Counted from the stretch's first letter, positions 12,490 through 21,701 are shown. The stretch: DNA of 64,000 bases from Planctomycetota bacterium (GCA_020425605.1 JAGQRH010000006.1:93733-157732); one strand, 5' to 3'. Notes: a model not told the origin generated them from the sequence alone. A program made the numbers and translations.

Positions 12490-13035
12490 ATGCTGAAGGC
12501 GGCCCCCGGGCCGAGACGTATGGCTGGTCACCTCGAAGCGGCGCGCACCAAGGAAGCGGTCTACGTCCGCGTAGTGGGTCTCGGCAACTTCAACAACGCC
12601 GGCCCTCTCCGCGAGTACTGCGAGAAGGCATTTAACGACGACATCCGCAATGTCATCGTGGACCTGGCGCACTGCACCGGACTCGACAGCACGTTCATGG
12701 GTACGCTGATGGGCTTTATCGGGTTCGACGGCGGCCCAGCGATTGCCGTGACCGTCGTGAACGCGACACCCACGACCATGCGCGCCATGAGCTCGCTCGG
12801 TCTGCCGAAGATCCTTCACGTCAAGGAAGAGCCGATCGACTTCCCCGATTGCAAGCTCACGCGCCTGCGCGAAGGCTGGCAGGACAAGCGTCGCCGCACC
12901 CTTCTGATCCGTGATGCTCACGTCGCCCTTATGAAGGCCGACAAGGAAAACGAAACCCGCTTCGGCCCGTTTGTCGAGGCGCTGGTCAAGGAAGCCCGCG
13001 AAGTCCTCGACTGCGACGGCCCTGGCGACAAGTAG
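12490..13035 (+). CDS. STAS-domain (anti-sigma factor antagonist-like) protein
   Basis: 181 residues. Residues about 18-115 form a STAS fold: VYVRVVGLGNFNNAGPLREY, VIVDLAHCTGLDSTFMGTLMGF (the central strand and the Asp-Ser-Thr loop where SpoIIAA-type proteins are phosphorylated), then VTVVNATPTTMRAMSSLGLPKIL. The last 60 residues are charged and lack a domain. The ATG at 12490 is taken as start; the ATG at 12520 is an equally good candidate, and neither has a strong ribosome site. No anti-sigma kinase gene is adjacent, so its partner lies elsewhere. Probably co-transcribed with the tRNA-binding protein. Confidence 0.75.
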   Translation: MLKAAPGPRRMAGHLEAARTKEAVYVRVVGLGNFNNAGPLREYCEKAFNDDIRNVIVDLAHCTGLDSTFMGTLMGFIGFDGGPAIAVTVVNATPTTMRAMSSLGLPKILHVKEEPIDFPDCKLTRLREGWQDKRRRTLLIRDAHVALMKADKENETRFGPFVEALVKEAREVLDCDGPGDK

Positions 13036-13047
13036 GGGACGCCCTAC

Positions 13048-13485
13048 ATGCCCGAAAATCCTGAAATCAAATGCAAGGCTTCCTGCTCATGCGGCTGGAC
13101 TGAAGTATTCTCGCGCGCGTACAGCGGATTGATGATTGAGTGTCCTCGTTGCGGCAAGAACCATCGCATCCCGACATTCGATTCGCCCGACGCCGACTCA
13201 GCTATTGACATGTCAACTATGCAAAGGCTGCTGCAACAGGACCCACCCGAGAACGCGCCCGCCGCGCCGCGCGTGAGTGTGCAGTTCAAGTCCCTGTTTG
13301 TTTTGTCGTGCGTCTTCGCGGTTGTTGTCGCTTCGCTGGCACTGCTACTGCTGCGAAATCACTTCCCCGTGAACATCGCGGTGGCCGGGGGCGCGCTCTC
13401 CTGGCCGCTTGGCATCGCTGTAGCCTGGCTGGGCCAGTTTCGTCAGCGCCGCGAGCTTTCCGGCGCAGATTCGTCGTCGAACTGA
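13048..13485 (+). CDS. Small membrane protein with N-terminal zinc ribbon
   Basis: 145 residues. The N-terminus has CKASCSCGW and ECPRCGKNH, four well spaced Cys that look like a zinc ribbon. Two hydrophobic helices follow at about residues 75-98 and 105-126, then a short basic tail. It follows the STAS gene by 12 bases and ends 340 bases before dnaA. No family recognised; probably a cytoplasmic-face membrane protein. Confidence 0.65.
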   Translation: MPENPEIKCKASCSCGWTEVFSRAYSGLMIECPRCGKNHRIPTFDSPDADSAIDMSTMQRLLQQDPPENAPAAPRVSVQFKSLFVLSCVFAVVVASLALLLLRNHFPVNIAVAGGALSWPLGIAVAWLGQFRQRRELSGADSSSN

Positions 13486-13825
13486 CGCGCGAGTGTTGGG
13501 TCGAGGTTAAGGCCATGTCAGTGAGTTTTTTCCACCTGATGTTAAGTGCCCGATGCGCGGTCACTTTCGTCGTTACTGACAGCTTTTCCCGCATGTCGGC
13601 GCCGCTGCACCCGTTGACCCGCTGTCCGTGAAAGCTAACTAAGTCCTTTACGGAAATTTTGCAGCGAGTTGGGGGTGGGCATCCGGGGTGGCACTCCGGG
13701 TTGTTCCTGAAGACTAACCGAGCCTTGTGTGGCGCGCACGATTTTGCCTCATGCGCGGCGGGTGTGGTGTTGTCCTCTGCCCTTCAAACCGCTTTTTGCA
13801 GGGATACGACTAGATTGGGGTGCAG
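13486..13825. other. Gene-free region upstream of dnaA
   Basis: No credible ORF. It contains the dnaA promoter region by position. One weak DnaA-box-like sequence, TTTTCCACC, lies at about 13527-13535 (two mismatches to TTATCCACA). A GGGG run about five bases before the dnaA ATG can serve as ribosome site. Nothing else recognised. Confidence 0.4.
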
Positions 13826-15205
13826 ATGTCAGCTTCCGACGGCGACGTCATGGGCCAGTGGCCGGCCATTGAAGAACTTGCCTTGACCCGCTCACGCGGC
13901 CTTCCGGTTCACGAGCTACTCCGGACTGCAAAGCCTTCCGCTTATGATGCAGAACTCGACACGCTGAAGCTGACGGTCCGCGCCGACAAGCTGAACAAGA
14001 CCGACGCCGAAAGCCTTCGCAGCTGCGTTGCCAAGGCGTGCTACCAGGTACTCGGCTTCCAGCCGCGCCTCGAGGTCACAACTTCCACCGGCAGCAGCGC
14101 CAAGGTTGACGTGAAGGTCAGCGGCGAGGCTCGCAACCTCTCCGTCACCAGCGGCAGCGACCAGGACTTCATTACGTCCAAGAAGATCCCGGTCGGCGCT
14201 GACTTCGGCCACTTCATTGTCGGCCCCAGCAACCAGCTCGCCTGCGCCGCAGCACAGGCGGTCGCCGAGAACCCGGGAAAGGCCTACAACCCGCTGTTCA
14301 TCCATGGCGGCGTAGGCCTCGGCAAGACGCATCTCTTGAACGCGATCGCCAGCAAGCTGCTGCCGCGCATGCCAAAGATCCGCATGATCTCATGCGAAGA
14401 ATTCGTCAATCGCTTCGTAAGTGCGCTGAAGAACGGAAACGTCGACGTATTCCGCCACGAGTTGCGTGATTCCGACGCGCTCCTGATCGACGACATCCAC
14501 TTCCTGGCCGGCAAGGAACAGACGCAGGAAGAGTTCTTCCACACTTTCAATCACCTGTACCAGCTCGGCAAACAGATCGTGCTGACCAGCGACTCGCTGC
14601 CGCGCGACATCCCGAACCTGGAAGACCGCTTGATCAGCCGCTTTCACTGGGGTCTGGCGGTCAAGGTTGAGCCGCCGTGCACCGAGACCCGCATGGCCAT
14701 CGTTCGCAAGAAGGCCGAGTTGCGTGGCATTGAGGTGCCCGATGAAGTCGTACAGTTCCTGGCCGACAACATCGTCACCAACGTCCGTGAACTGGAAGGC
14801 GCCGTCGTTCAAATCGCCGCGCTGAGCAGCATGAGCGACAAGCCGATCACGCTTCAGCTTGCGCACGATGCCCTGCGTCACCTGGTCAAGAGCAAGCCCA
14901 CCCCGGCACGCATTGCGACCGATGACATCATCGACGTGGTCTGTGAGCATTACAACGTTCGCATGAACGATCTGCTCAGCCAGCGCCGTACCAAGAACCT
15001 GGCGTTCCCGCGCCATGTGGCGATGTTCCTTACGAAGGAACTGACCCAGCTGACGCTGACCGAGATCGGCAGCTTCTTCGGCGGGCGTGACCACAGCACC
15101 GTCCTGCACGCAATCAACAAGATCAAAGGCCTGCGGCTCAAGGACGCCGACCTGCGCAACGAGATCGAGCGTTTTGAGCTCCAGCTCCGCCGACCAGTCA
15201 GCTAG
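13826..15205 (+). CDS. dnaA: Chromosomal replication initiator DnaA
   Basis: 459 residues. DnaA binds origin boxes and opens the duplex. The AAA+ domain III is complete: Walker A GGVGLGKTH (about residues 160-168), Walker B LLIDDIHFLAGKEQTQEEFF, and sensor and box VII regions RDIPNLEDRLISRF. Domain IV carries the DNA-binding signature FFGGRDHSTVLHAINKI. Domain I looks shortened: the usual Trp-containing first helices are missing and only a remnant (LDTLKLTVRADKL...LGFQPRLEV) precedes domain III. I prefer the ATG at 13826; a GTG two codons upstream is possible. A strong terminator follows, then dnaN. Confidence 0.97.
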   Translation: MSASDGDVMGQWPAIEELALTRSRGLPVHELLRTAKPSAYDAELDTLKLTVRADKLNKTDAESLRSCVAKACYQVLGFQPRLEVTTSTGSSAKVDVKVSGEARNLSVTSGSDQDFITSKKIPVGADFGHFIVGPSNQLACAAAQAVAENPGKAYNPLFIHGGVGLGKTHLLNAIASKLLPRMPKIRMISCEEFVNRFVSALKNGNVDVFRHELRDSDALLIDDIHFLAGKEQTQEEFFHTFNHLYQLGKQIVLTSDSLPRDIPNLEDRLISRFHWGLAVKVEPPCTETRMAIVRKKAELRGIEVPDEVVQFLADNIVTNVRELEGAVVQIAALSSMSDKPITLQLAHDALRHLVKSKPTPARIATDDIIDVVCEHYNVRMNDLLSQRRTKNLAFPRHVAMFLTKELTQLTLTEIGSFFGGRDHSTVLHAINKIKGLRLKDADLRNEIERFELQLRRPVS

Positions 15206-15234
15206 ACCCACAAGCTTCACAGCCCAAAACTGGA

Positions 15235-15260
15235 GCCCCGGACTTCCGTCCGGGGCTTTT
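15235..15260 (+). terminator. Rho-independent terminator of dnaA
   Basis: A perfect 9-bp stem (GCCCCGGAC / GTCCGGGGC) with a TTCC loop, followed by TTTT and more T-rich sequence, 29 bases after the dnaA stop. It implies dnaN has its own promoter. Confidence 0.9.
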
Positions 15261-15810
15261 GTGTTTGCCTTCGCAGAGGCGCGGAGCGCCGCGCCCTACC
15301 CAAACGCAGTTTCCTCCCGGACATGTGCACGGCTGCACTACGGCCGCATATGTTCGAGTCTACGAGGGGCGCCTTGGGCCTCTGCGTGACACCCGGCTTT
15401 CCCACGCCCACACCGCACGCTGCCAAGACTTCATCCGCAATCCGTTCGACTGTCAGAAGCACCGGTATTACCTGCGGATCGTGCGGGGGTAACGCCGTGT
15501 TATTCTGCCACCGGCCAACAACGGCGCTGCCAACAAGTTTTCCCGCTGTCAGCCTTTGCGCACATGTCCCCGGCTTCTCCGACCGACGCTCCACGCCCGC
15601 AGCCCCCTGTTGCAGGGGTTGAGTGCTGCTCTCAACGAGTTTGCTGACTTGCTGACGGGCCGCATTAAGAGCAATAGAGGTTTAAACCTATCTGTTAAAA
15701 CTACAGCAGGTCTTTGAAACCTTGATTCCAAGCAACTGCCAGCTTATGCACAGTTGCAAGCAGCCCGTAGCCCGCTAGAAGGGCGCAGTCGAAAAAAAAC
15801 GAGGTCTAAC
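15261..15810. other. Candidate replication origin region between dnaA and dnaN
   Basis: A 0.55 kb gap with no credible ORF between dnaA and dnaN, a common oriC position. The part near dnaN is visibly A+T-richer than its surroundings (about 15660-15725) and holds a perfect 12-bp palindrome AGGTTTAAACCT (15678-15689) and one consensus DnaA box TTATGCACA (15744-15752). A 9-bp inverted repeat (CGCAGAGGC at 15272-15280, GCCTCTGCG at 15378-15386) lies in the first part. Only one good box is seen, so origin function is an inference from context. Confidence 0.5.
15744..15752 (+). promoter_or_regulatory. DnaA box TTATGCACA
   Basis: Exact match to the TTATNCACA DnaA-box consensus, 59 bases before the dnaN start and just after the A+T-rich palindromic stretch. 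It could act in origin opening or in DnaA control of dnaN. Confidence 0.6.
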
Positions 15811-16908
15811 ATGCACGTAATCTGCGCAAGAGATCAACTGGCCGAAGCCATGAACCTGGTAAGCAGCATCGTCAACCAGCGGTCGACGAACCCCATCACG
15901 CAAAACGTGCTGCTGGTCGCTGACAAGCAGGGCCTGGAAGTGCGTGCCACCGACCTCGATCTCAGTCTCAAGCGCAGCCTGACGGAAGTCGAGTGCAAGA
16001 AGCCCGGCAAGTGCCTCGTGCAGGCATCGCTCGTCGGCGGTCTGCTGAAGGACATCCGCAGTGAAACCGTAGAGTTCAAGGCCGAAGGAAACACTGTCGA
16101 GTTGAAGGCCGGACGCGATCGCTTCGAGCTCACCAGCGCCGACCCGGAAGAATTTCCGAAGCTGCCGGAAGTCGACGGCAAGACCGAGATCAAGATCAAG
16201 GGCAGCGATTTCACCAGCGCGATCCGCCGCGTCGGGCGCAGCATCGCCCAGGAGAAAGGCCGCTACGCACTGAACGGCGTGTTGCTTGAGCCGCGCAAGA
16301 ACGCCGTCGAATTCTGCGGCACCGACGGGCGTCGTCTCGGCTACACGAAGATGACGGCCAAGTGCAAAGAGGTCGAATACCAGATCATCGTGCCGGCCAA
16401 GGGCTACAACCTGATCAGCAAGGTAATTGGCTCCGGCGAAGGCGACGTAAGCCTCAAGCTTTCCGAAAACCGGCTGGTAGCGGTCGTCGATGGCACGGAA
16501 GTCGGCACGCTGCTTGTGGAAGGTCAGTTCCCGGACTATCGCGCGGTGATCCCGGCCGAGCTGGACAAGAGCTTGACCGTCAAGCTCGAGGACTTCCGCC
16601 TGGCGCTGAACAAGGCACGGCACCTGACAAGCGTGGAGTCGCAGGCCGTGCGCCTCGAGATAAGCAAGGGTGAGCTGACGTTGCGCTCACGCAGCCCGTC
16701 GCAGGGCCAGGCAGAGGTGAAGGTCGAGATCGAGTACGACGGTGATGACGTCGCAATCGGCTTCGACCCACAGTACATCCTGCAGGGGCTGGATGGCTTC
16801 GACACCGACCAGGTCACGTTCGAGTTCAAGGACAAGGACACCGGCGCCATCATGCACGCCGGCGACAAGGACAAGTTCTACTACCTCGTCATGCCGATCG
16901 ACATCTAG
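15811..16908 (+). CDS. dnaN: DNA polymerase III beta subunit (sliding clamp)
   Basis: 365 residues, normal for the ring-forming processivity clamp. Recognised from MHVICARDQLAEAMNLVSSIVNQRSTNPITQNVLL, the middle-domain IRRVGRSIAQEKGRYALNGVLLE, GTDGRRLGYT, and the C-terminal YYLVMPIDI, which matches the conserved YVVMPMR-type end. The start is set at the ATG at 15811, preceded by GAGG; the open frame extends 19 codons upstream but those residues are not clamp-like. Followed by a strong terminator. Confidence 0.96.
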   Translation: MHVICARDQLAEAMNLVSSIVNQRSTNPITQNVLLVADKQGLEVRATDLDLSLKRSLTEVECKKPGKCLVQASLVGGLLKDIRSETVEFKAEGNTVELKAGRDRFELTSADPEEFPKLPEVDGKTEIKIKGSDFTSAIRRVGRSIAQEKGRYALNGVLLEPRKNAVEFCGTDGRRLGYTKMTAKCKEVEYQIIVPAKGYNLISKVIGSGEGDVSLKLSENRLVAVVDGTEVGTLLVEGQFPDYRAVIPAELDKSLTVKLEDFRLALNKARHLTSVESQAVRLEISKGELTLRSRSPSQGQAEVKVEIEYDGDDVAIGFDPQYILQGLDGFDTDQVTFEFKDKDTGAIMHAGDKDKFYYLVMPIDI

Positions 16909-16938
16909 CGAAACACGAGCGTATTGCTAACAGAGAGA

Positions 16939-16967
16939 ACCGCCCGGCGAATGCCGGGCGGTCTTAT
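16939..16967 (+). terminator. Rho-independent terminator of dnaN
   Basis: A perfect 10-bp stem ACCGCCCGGC / GCCGGGCGGT with a GAAT loop, followed by CTTATT. It lies 30 bases after the dnaN stop, and just before the convergent surface-protein gene. Confidence 0.85.
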
Positions 16968-16984
16968 TCCAGCGATCAGTCGCT

Positions 16985-18931
16985 TCACAAGCGCCGCTTG
17001 CGCCGGCGAAACAGGCCGGCGATTGCGAGTAACGGCAGCAGCAGCCACGAGAGGCCTCCATCGTGGCCAGTGCTGCAATTGCCCCTGTCTTTGCCCCCGC
17101 CCCCGCTTGTTGGCTTGTCGATCGGGTTGAACTCGACCGCGCCGATGTCCACGCCGCCGCCGTCGTCGCGCGGTTGGCCGCGCTGGTCGGTGGTCAGCGA
17201 GAGTGAATTGCTACCAGCGTTGCGCGCGATGCTGGTTTCCGCGATGCGGTGATTGCGCGTCGGGCCGCCGTTGAATGCCAGCGCACCCAACCCGGGGTCA
17301 CCCGTCAGGTTGCCGTTGAGACCGGGTGTGATGGTCGCGCCCGTGGTGTCTCCGAACAGGCTGGCATCCGCGGTTACAGCACCCCCAAAGTCTGTAGCGT
17401 TCGAGGCTGTGTTGTTCGACACGATAGTGCTTTCCATCGTGAGGGTGCCCGTTTCTACCCACACGCCTCCGCCGCCGCCCAGGAGGTTCGCCCCGGGGGC
17501 GCCGCTGCTGGAGGCGGTGCCGCCTGGCCCGGGCGCGCCGCCGGCACCCCCGGTCGCATCGCTGCACGAGTTGAACGCGACGGTTGCGTTGGACAGGTCG
17601 ATGCTGCCAGTGTTCAGATACACCCCGGCGCCCTGGCAGAAGCCCCCGTCACCCCCATCGCCGCCGGAGCCGGCGGACTGGAATACTCCGCCGTTGGCAT
17701 CGCCACCGACGCCGCCGACCCCTCCGGCGGTGGCCAGCGCAAAGTTGCCTGAGACCGTGCTGTTGACGATGCTCAGAGTGCCGCCCTCCACCGCGATCCC
17801 GCCGCCGAGCGCGGGTCCGCCGCCGCCGCCGATTCCGCCGTCGCCGCCGGCCGCATTGGAGAAGGTGGCGACTCCAGCCGCCAAGGCGTCGCCGCCGGCA
17901 CCCCCAGCGCCCGCCGCGCCACCATTCGCCAGGTTGCCATCGATGCAGGACTCGACGATGTCCAGCGTGCCGAGCAGGAGTGAAACTCCTCCGCCGGCCG
18001 CTCTGCCACCACGGCCGCCGTCTCCGCCTGCGCCGCCTGTTGCGAACAACGATGAGTTGAAGCCGGAGTTCTGCACGAACCCTCCAGCGCCGCCTGGGCC
18101 GGCGTCACCGCCGAACGCCTGGTTCGCGGAGATGGTCGTCACGGTAATCGTGACACCGCCGCTGACGTTGATCAGGATTCCGCCGCCGAGGGCCGAGCCG
18201 CCGAGGCCACCCTGATCGCCGTTGTTGCCTTGCAACATGAAGGCCGCGGCAGTCTTTGGCGCGCCAGAGCGGCCAGCCGCGGAATCGCCGCCTCGGGCGG
18301 TGTTGTTGCTGATGACACAGCTGGTGATCGTCACGCTGCCACCAAAAAGGCACAGCCCGCCGCCAAACGCGGAGTCACCGGTGTTGCCACCTCCGCTGCC
18401 GCTCGTCCCCGTGGCGCTGCCCCCCTCGGCCGAGTTTGCCGTAATCACCACATTGGTCAGGCTGAGGCTGCCGGCGCCCTCATGCAGGATGCCGCCGCCA
18501 GAAGCCAGGAAGGCCGTGCCGCCGGCCTCCGTTGCGAGCCCGTCGCGGATAGTCAAATCATGAATGGAAACATCAGAGCCTGCGTTGATATGAAACACGC
18601 GGTCGAAGCCGCCGCCACTCAGGATGGTGCCCGACTGGCTGGCGCCGAAGATCTCTAGCGTGCCGGTGCTCTTGGTGATGTCCAGGTCGCCGCTGGCATT
18701 GGCATCGTCGCCGGTCCCCGCGTCCAGTGTGATCGTGCCGGCCGGCAGGATGATGCGGTCGTTGGTCGCCGCCGCGTTGCTCGCGATCAGCGCCGCCCGC
18801 AACGTCGCGAGATTCGTGGGGTTGTAGTCCGTGGCGTAGGCCTGCTGCGCCGCGAAGATCGCGCAGAAGGGTGTAGCCATCAAAAACGCGCGCCGCGCAT
18901 CCAGGTGGCGGTAGAACCGGTGTTTGAACAT
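16985..18931 (-). CDS. Glycine-rich choice-of-anchor-Q-type repeat surface protein with C-terminal sorting tag
   Basis: 648 residues from the ATG at 18931. An N-terminal export signal (FLMATPFCAIFAAQQAYA) is followed by LRAALIASNAAATNDRIILPAGTITL, the usual start of choice-of-anchor Q / parallel beta-helix proteins. The middle is a long Gly/Ala-rich beta-helix with repeated ALGGGI.., ISGN/VSGNFA and GGAGG turns, and the end has DQRGQPR..GGVDIGAVEF, a conserved Q-type motif. The C-terminus is GNCSTGHDGG, a hydrophobic helix and RRRKRRL, matching the tag of the gene at 1-1405. An envelope or secreted adhesin-like protein is inferred. Confidence 0.8.
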   Translation of the reverse strand: MFKHRFYRHLDARRAFLMATPFCAIFAAQQAYATDYNPTNLATLRAALIASNAAATNDRIILPAGTITLDAGTGDDANASGDLDITKSTGTLEIFGASQSGTILSGGGFDRVFHINAGSDVSIHDLTIRDGLATEAGGTAFLASGGGILHEGAGSLSLTNVVITANSAEGGSATGTSGSGGGNTGDSAFGGGLCLFGGSVTITSCVISNNTARGGDSAAGRSGAPKTAAAFMLQGNNGDQGGLGGSALGGGILINVSGGVTITVTTISANQAFGGDAGPGGAGGFVQNSGFNSSLFATGGAGGDGGRGGRAAGGGVSLLLGTLDIVESCIDGNLANGGAAGAGGAGGDALAAGVATFSNAAGGDGGIGGGGGPALGGGIAVEGGTLSIVNSTVSGNFALATAGGVGGVGGDANGGVFQSAGSGGDGGDGGFCQGAGVYLNTGSIDLSNATVAFNSCSDATGGAGGAPGPGGTASSSGAPGANLLGGGGGVWVETGTLTMESTIVSNNTASNATDFGGAVTADASLFGDTTGATITPGLNGNLTGDPGLGALAFNGGPTRNHRIAETSIARNAGSNSLSLTTDQRGQPRDDGGGVDIGAVEFNPIDKPTSGGGGKDRGNCSTGHDGGLSWLLLPLLAIAGLFRRRKRRL

Positions 18932-18993
18932 GACGCTCTCCGTGGGTACGGAGTATTTGGCAACCCGGCTGATGCAAAAGCTAGAGGCTTCCT

Positions 18994-20427
18994 TCAGGAC
19001 CCGACAGTCAGGCACGCCACGTAGGCGTCGCCGGTATTGACGTAGTCGCTGGCTGTCTGGGCCAGGAACTGCAGCTTGCGCGTGGCCGTCGCCCTGCGTT
19101 CCTTTCCGTTGACGAAGAGCTTAATCTCCCGGTCGAGGTACAGTAGCTCGTCCGTCAAGTAGACGTTCAGCTCGCGCACGCCATCCGTGGTGATCGTCAG
19201 CGAGTTGTCTTCTTTATTCGCCGTCACTGTGACCAGCCCGCCCGCGAGGATCTGGTACGCCCAGTCGCCCCGCTTGCCGAGGTACGACTGCTCCGTGATC
19301 TCGACCCAGTAGTTCCGCGTATTGCCAAGGCTCGCGCTGTCTTCGCGCACGCCCCGGACCGTCACGCTCAGCGGTAGTGGGTTGCGCGTGACGTTGAGGC
19401 AGCCTTTGAGAGCCCTTGCGATTGTCGCCGTGGAGCCGCTGGCGTGGCTGCCTTCATACTCGATGTATTCAACCGCTACGCCGGCAGCTTTCATGGCATC
19501 ACGGGCGATGTGCGCGTGCTCCGTGGGCGCCTTCTTGTCGGCGTCGGCATGTACCCAGAAGACAGGAGTGTTGCGGAAGCAGGTCACCCAGGGGAACTCG
19601 ACTTTCTGCGCACCCAGCGTGCTGTCCTTGCGCATGGCGTCGATGTCGGCCTTGGCATCAAGTTCGGGGTAGTAGCAGGGCGGAAGCGAATCGCGCACGG
19701 CCACGGCCGCGAAAGTTGACGGGCGAAGCATCGCCAAGTGGAACACAGCCTCGCCGCCCATGCCGGCCGCGCCCTCGAGGTAGATGCGGTTGCGGTCGAT
19801 ATTGTAATCCGCAAGCAGGCCGTCGATCAGGTTGAACACCGTGTCGATGCCCTCGCGCTTGGGCCCCCAGCCGAAGTACTCGCGCAGGCCGGGCGGGTTC
19901 TCGCGCGGGTCGTCGCCCGTCTGGCCACGGTTGAGCGCCTGGGGACAGGCGCGCAGGCAGTTGCGCAGCTCCGGCGCGTCGCGTGCGCAACTACGCATGG
20001 CGGACAGTTCCATCCATGCCGTGCCGAGGTCACTGTGCAGGCCGATGATCAGCGGCACGGGCGTGCTCGCGCTGATGCCGGCCGGCAGATCGAGCATGGC
20101 GAACGTCTTGTACGTGGTCTTCTTCGTCTTGACCTCGTACTCGTAGTTCATGGCGCCCTGGAAGGCCTCTTCCAGCTTCGGCAACTTTTTGGGTGCAGGC
20201 CGCTGAAGCTCCAGCGCGTGGTTGCGGGCCTCGGCCGCAGTGGCGGCATCGAGAGTGTCGCCCTCAAGCTTGTCGATTTCCTTGGCACGAGCCTTCGGAT
20301 CGGACTTGCTGAAGACGGCGTCCAGCGCCCGATTGGCAGCCTTGACGTCAACATCTTTGGCCAGCGCGGCTGAATACAGCAGCGCGAGCGCGGCAACCGC
20401 AACAGCCAGTCTATGAGCGGATCGCAT
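18994..20427 (-). CDS. Secreted alpha/beta-hydrolase (esterase-like) protein lacking the nucleophile Ser
   Basis: 477 residues with a signal peptide (LAVAVAALALLYSAALA). The central part is an esterase fold: VPLIIGLHSD, then RIYLEGAAGMGGEAVFHLAMLRPSTFAAVAV at the nucleophile-elbow position, WVHADADKKAPTEHA (acid) and EYEGSHASG (His). Where related hydrolases have GxSxGG this protein has GAAGMGG, so the serine nucleophile is absent. The C-terminal 130 residues are a beta-rich domain shared in style with other secreted planctomycete hydrolases. It may be a binding protein or pseudo-enzyme. The beta-helix gene starts 62 bases downstream on the same strand. Confidence 0.65.
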   Translation of the reverse strand: MRSAHRLAVAVAALALLYSAALAKDVDVKAANRALDAVFSKSDPKARAKEIDKLEGDTLDAATAAEARNHALELQRPAPKKLPKLEEAFQGAMNYEYEVKTKKTTYKTFAMLDLPAGISASTPVPLIIGLHSDLGTAWMELSAMRSCARDAPELRNCLRACPQALNRGQTGDDPRENPPGLREYFGWGPKREGIDTVFNLIDGLLADYNIDRNRIYLEGAAGMGGEAVFHLAMLRPSTFAAVAVRDSLPPCYYPELDAKADIDAMRKDSTLGAQKVEFPWVTCFRNTPVFWVHADADKKAPTEHAHIARDAMKAAGVAVEYIEYEGSHASGSTATIARALKGCLNVTRNPLPLSVTVRGVREDSASLGNTRNYWVEITEQSYLGKRGDWAYQILAGGLVTVTANKEDNSLTITTDGVRELNVYLTDELLYLDREIKLFVNGKERRATATRKLQFLAQTASDYVNTGDAYVACLTVGS

Positions 20428-20594
20428 GGCAGCGTCCGGCGGGGCAGGCAGGGACACTCAGTTTACAGCGACGGCGGCGAGCAACCATAAGTAAACGCCC
20501 CTGAACGTGTTCATCGATGTTCACTTATGAATTCACTCGCAGTAGCGCACGGAACCGCCAGCCATATACTGCCCGCCGGTTTGGAAGGAGCGCC

Positions 20595-21692
20595 ATGGGT
20601 TTCAAATGCGGCATCGTCGGCCTGCCCAACGTCGGCAAAAGCACCCTGTTCAACGCCATTACCGCGAGTGAGCAGGCGGCGGCCGAGAATTACCCCTTCT
20701 GCACGATCGAGCCGAACACCGGCATGGTGCCGGTGCCCGACCCGCGCCTGGACCGGTTGATCGAGATCGTTCACCCGCAGCGCACGGTGCCCGCCACGAT
20801 GCAGTTCGTAGACATCGCCGGGCTGGTGGAAGGCGCCAGTAAGGGCGAAGGCAAGGGCAACGACTTCCTGCGGCATATTCGTGATTGTGATGCGATCGCC
20901 CATGTCGTGCGCTGCTTTGAGGACGACAACATTGTCCACGTCAGTGGCAGCGTCGACCCGGAGCGCGACATCCGTGTCATCGAGATGGAGCTTGCGCTCA
21001 AAGACCTCGACACGGTCGCCAAGCGCATCGAAAAGACCGAAAAGCTCGCACGTAGCGGCGACAAGGAGTCGCGCACGCAGCTTGAGATCCTGAACAAGCT
21101 GCGCGCAGTGCTGGATGAAGGCAAATGGGCCCGGCACCTCGAGGTTGACGACAACCATCAGAAGTTCGTTCGCGAGTTGCAGCTGCTGACGATGAAGCCG
21201 ATCCTTTACGTTGCCAACGTTGCCGAAAGCGACCTGCCGGATGGCAACGCCCTCAGCGAGATCGTGAAGCGCGTGGCCGAAGAAGAGAAGGCGGCCTGCA
21301 TCGTGATCAGCGGCAAGATCGAGTCCGAGATCGCGAATCTTCCGATGGAAGAGCGTAAGGATTTCCTTGAGACGCTGGGGCTTACCCGCAGCGGGCTGGA
21401 TCAGCTGATCTACGCGGGCTACACGCTGCTCGGGCTGCGCACCTACTTCACGGCCGGTGAAAAGGAAGTGCGCGCCTGGACGATCCATGCAGGTGACACT
21501 GCCCCGGTCGCGGCCGGTAAGATTCATACCGACTTCGAGAAGGGCTTCATCCGCGCCGAGACGATCGCGTATGGCGACTTCGACCAGTTTGCGGGCGAAA
21601 AGGGCGCCAAGGAAGCCGGCAAGATGCGCACCGAAGGCAAGGAGTACGTCGTCGCCGACGGCGACGTGATGCACTTCCGCTTCAACGTTTAG
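20595..21692 (+). CDS. ychF: Redox/ribosome-associated GTPase-family ATPase YchF
   Basis: 365 residues, the normal length. YchF is an Obg-family P-loop protein that hydrolyses ATP and associates with ribosomes. Motifs: G1 GLPNVGKST, G3 DIAGLVEGASKGEGKGNDFL, and NVAE in place of NKxD, which is the family mark of ATP preference. The C-terminal TGS-like domain is present (ARGWTIHAGDTAP-type region, DFEKGFIRAETI). The ATG at 20595 has an excellent GGAAGGAG ribosome site. The dienelactone hydrolase follows after 9 bases. Confidence 0.96.
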   Translation: MGFKCGIVGLPNVGKSTLFNAITASEQAAAENYPFCTIEPNTGMVPVPDPRLDRLIEIVHPQRTVPATMQFVDIAGLVEGASKGEGKGNDFLRHIRDCDAIAHVVRCFEDDNIVHVSGSVDPERDIRVIEMELALKDLDTVAKRIEKTEKLARSGDKESRTQLEILNKLRAVLDEGKWARHLEVDDNHQKFVRELQLLTMKPILYVANVAESDLPDGNALSEIVKRVAEEEKAACIVISGKIESEIANLPMEERKDFLETLGLTRSGLDQLIYAGYTLLGLRTYFTAGEKEVRAWTIHAGDTAPVAAGKIHTDFEKGFIRAETIAYGDFDQFAGEKGAKEAGKMRTEGKEYVVADGDVMHFRFNV

Positions 21693-21701
21693 GGGGCCGC
21701 C

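Noticed and set aside
17253..18215. 320-residue plus-strand Pro/Ala-rich ORF
   Set aside because: The reverse of the Gly-rich repeat of the surface protein; PPA composition is the complement of GGA.
17000..18600. Possible CRISPR or tandem repeat array
   Set aside because: The repetition is irregular codon-level Gly/Ala coding, with no constant repeat and spacer.
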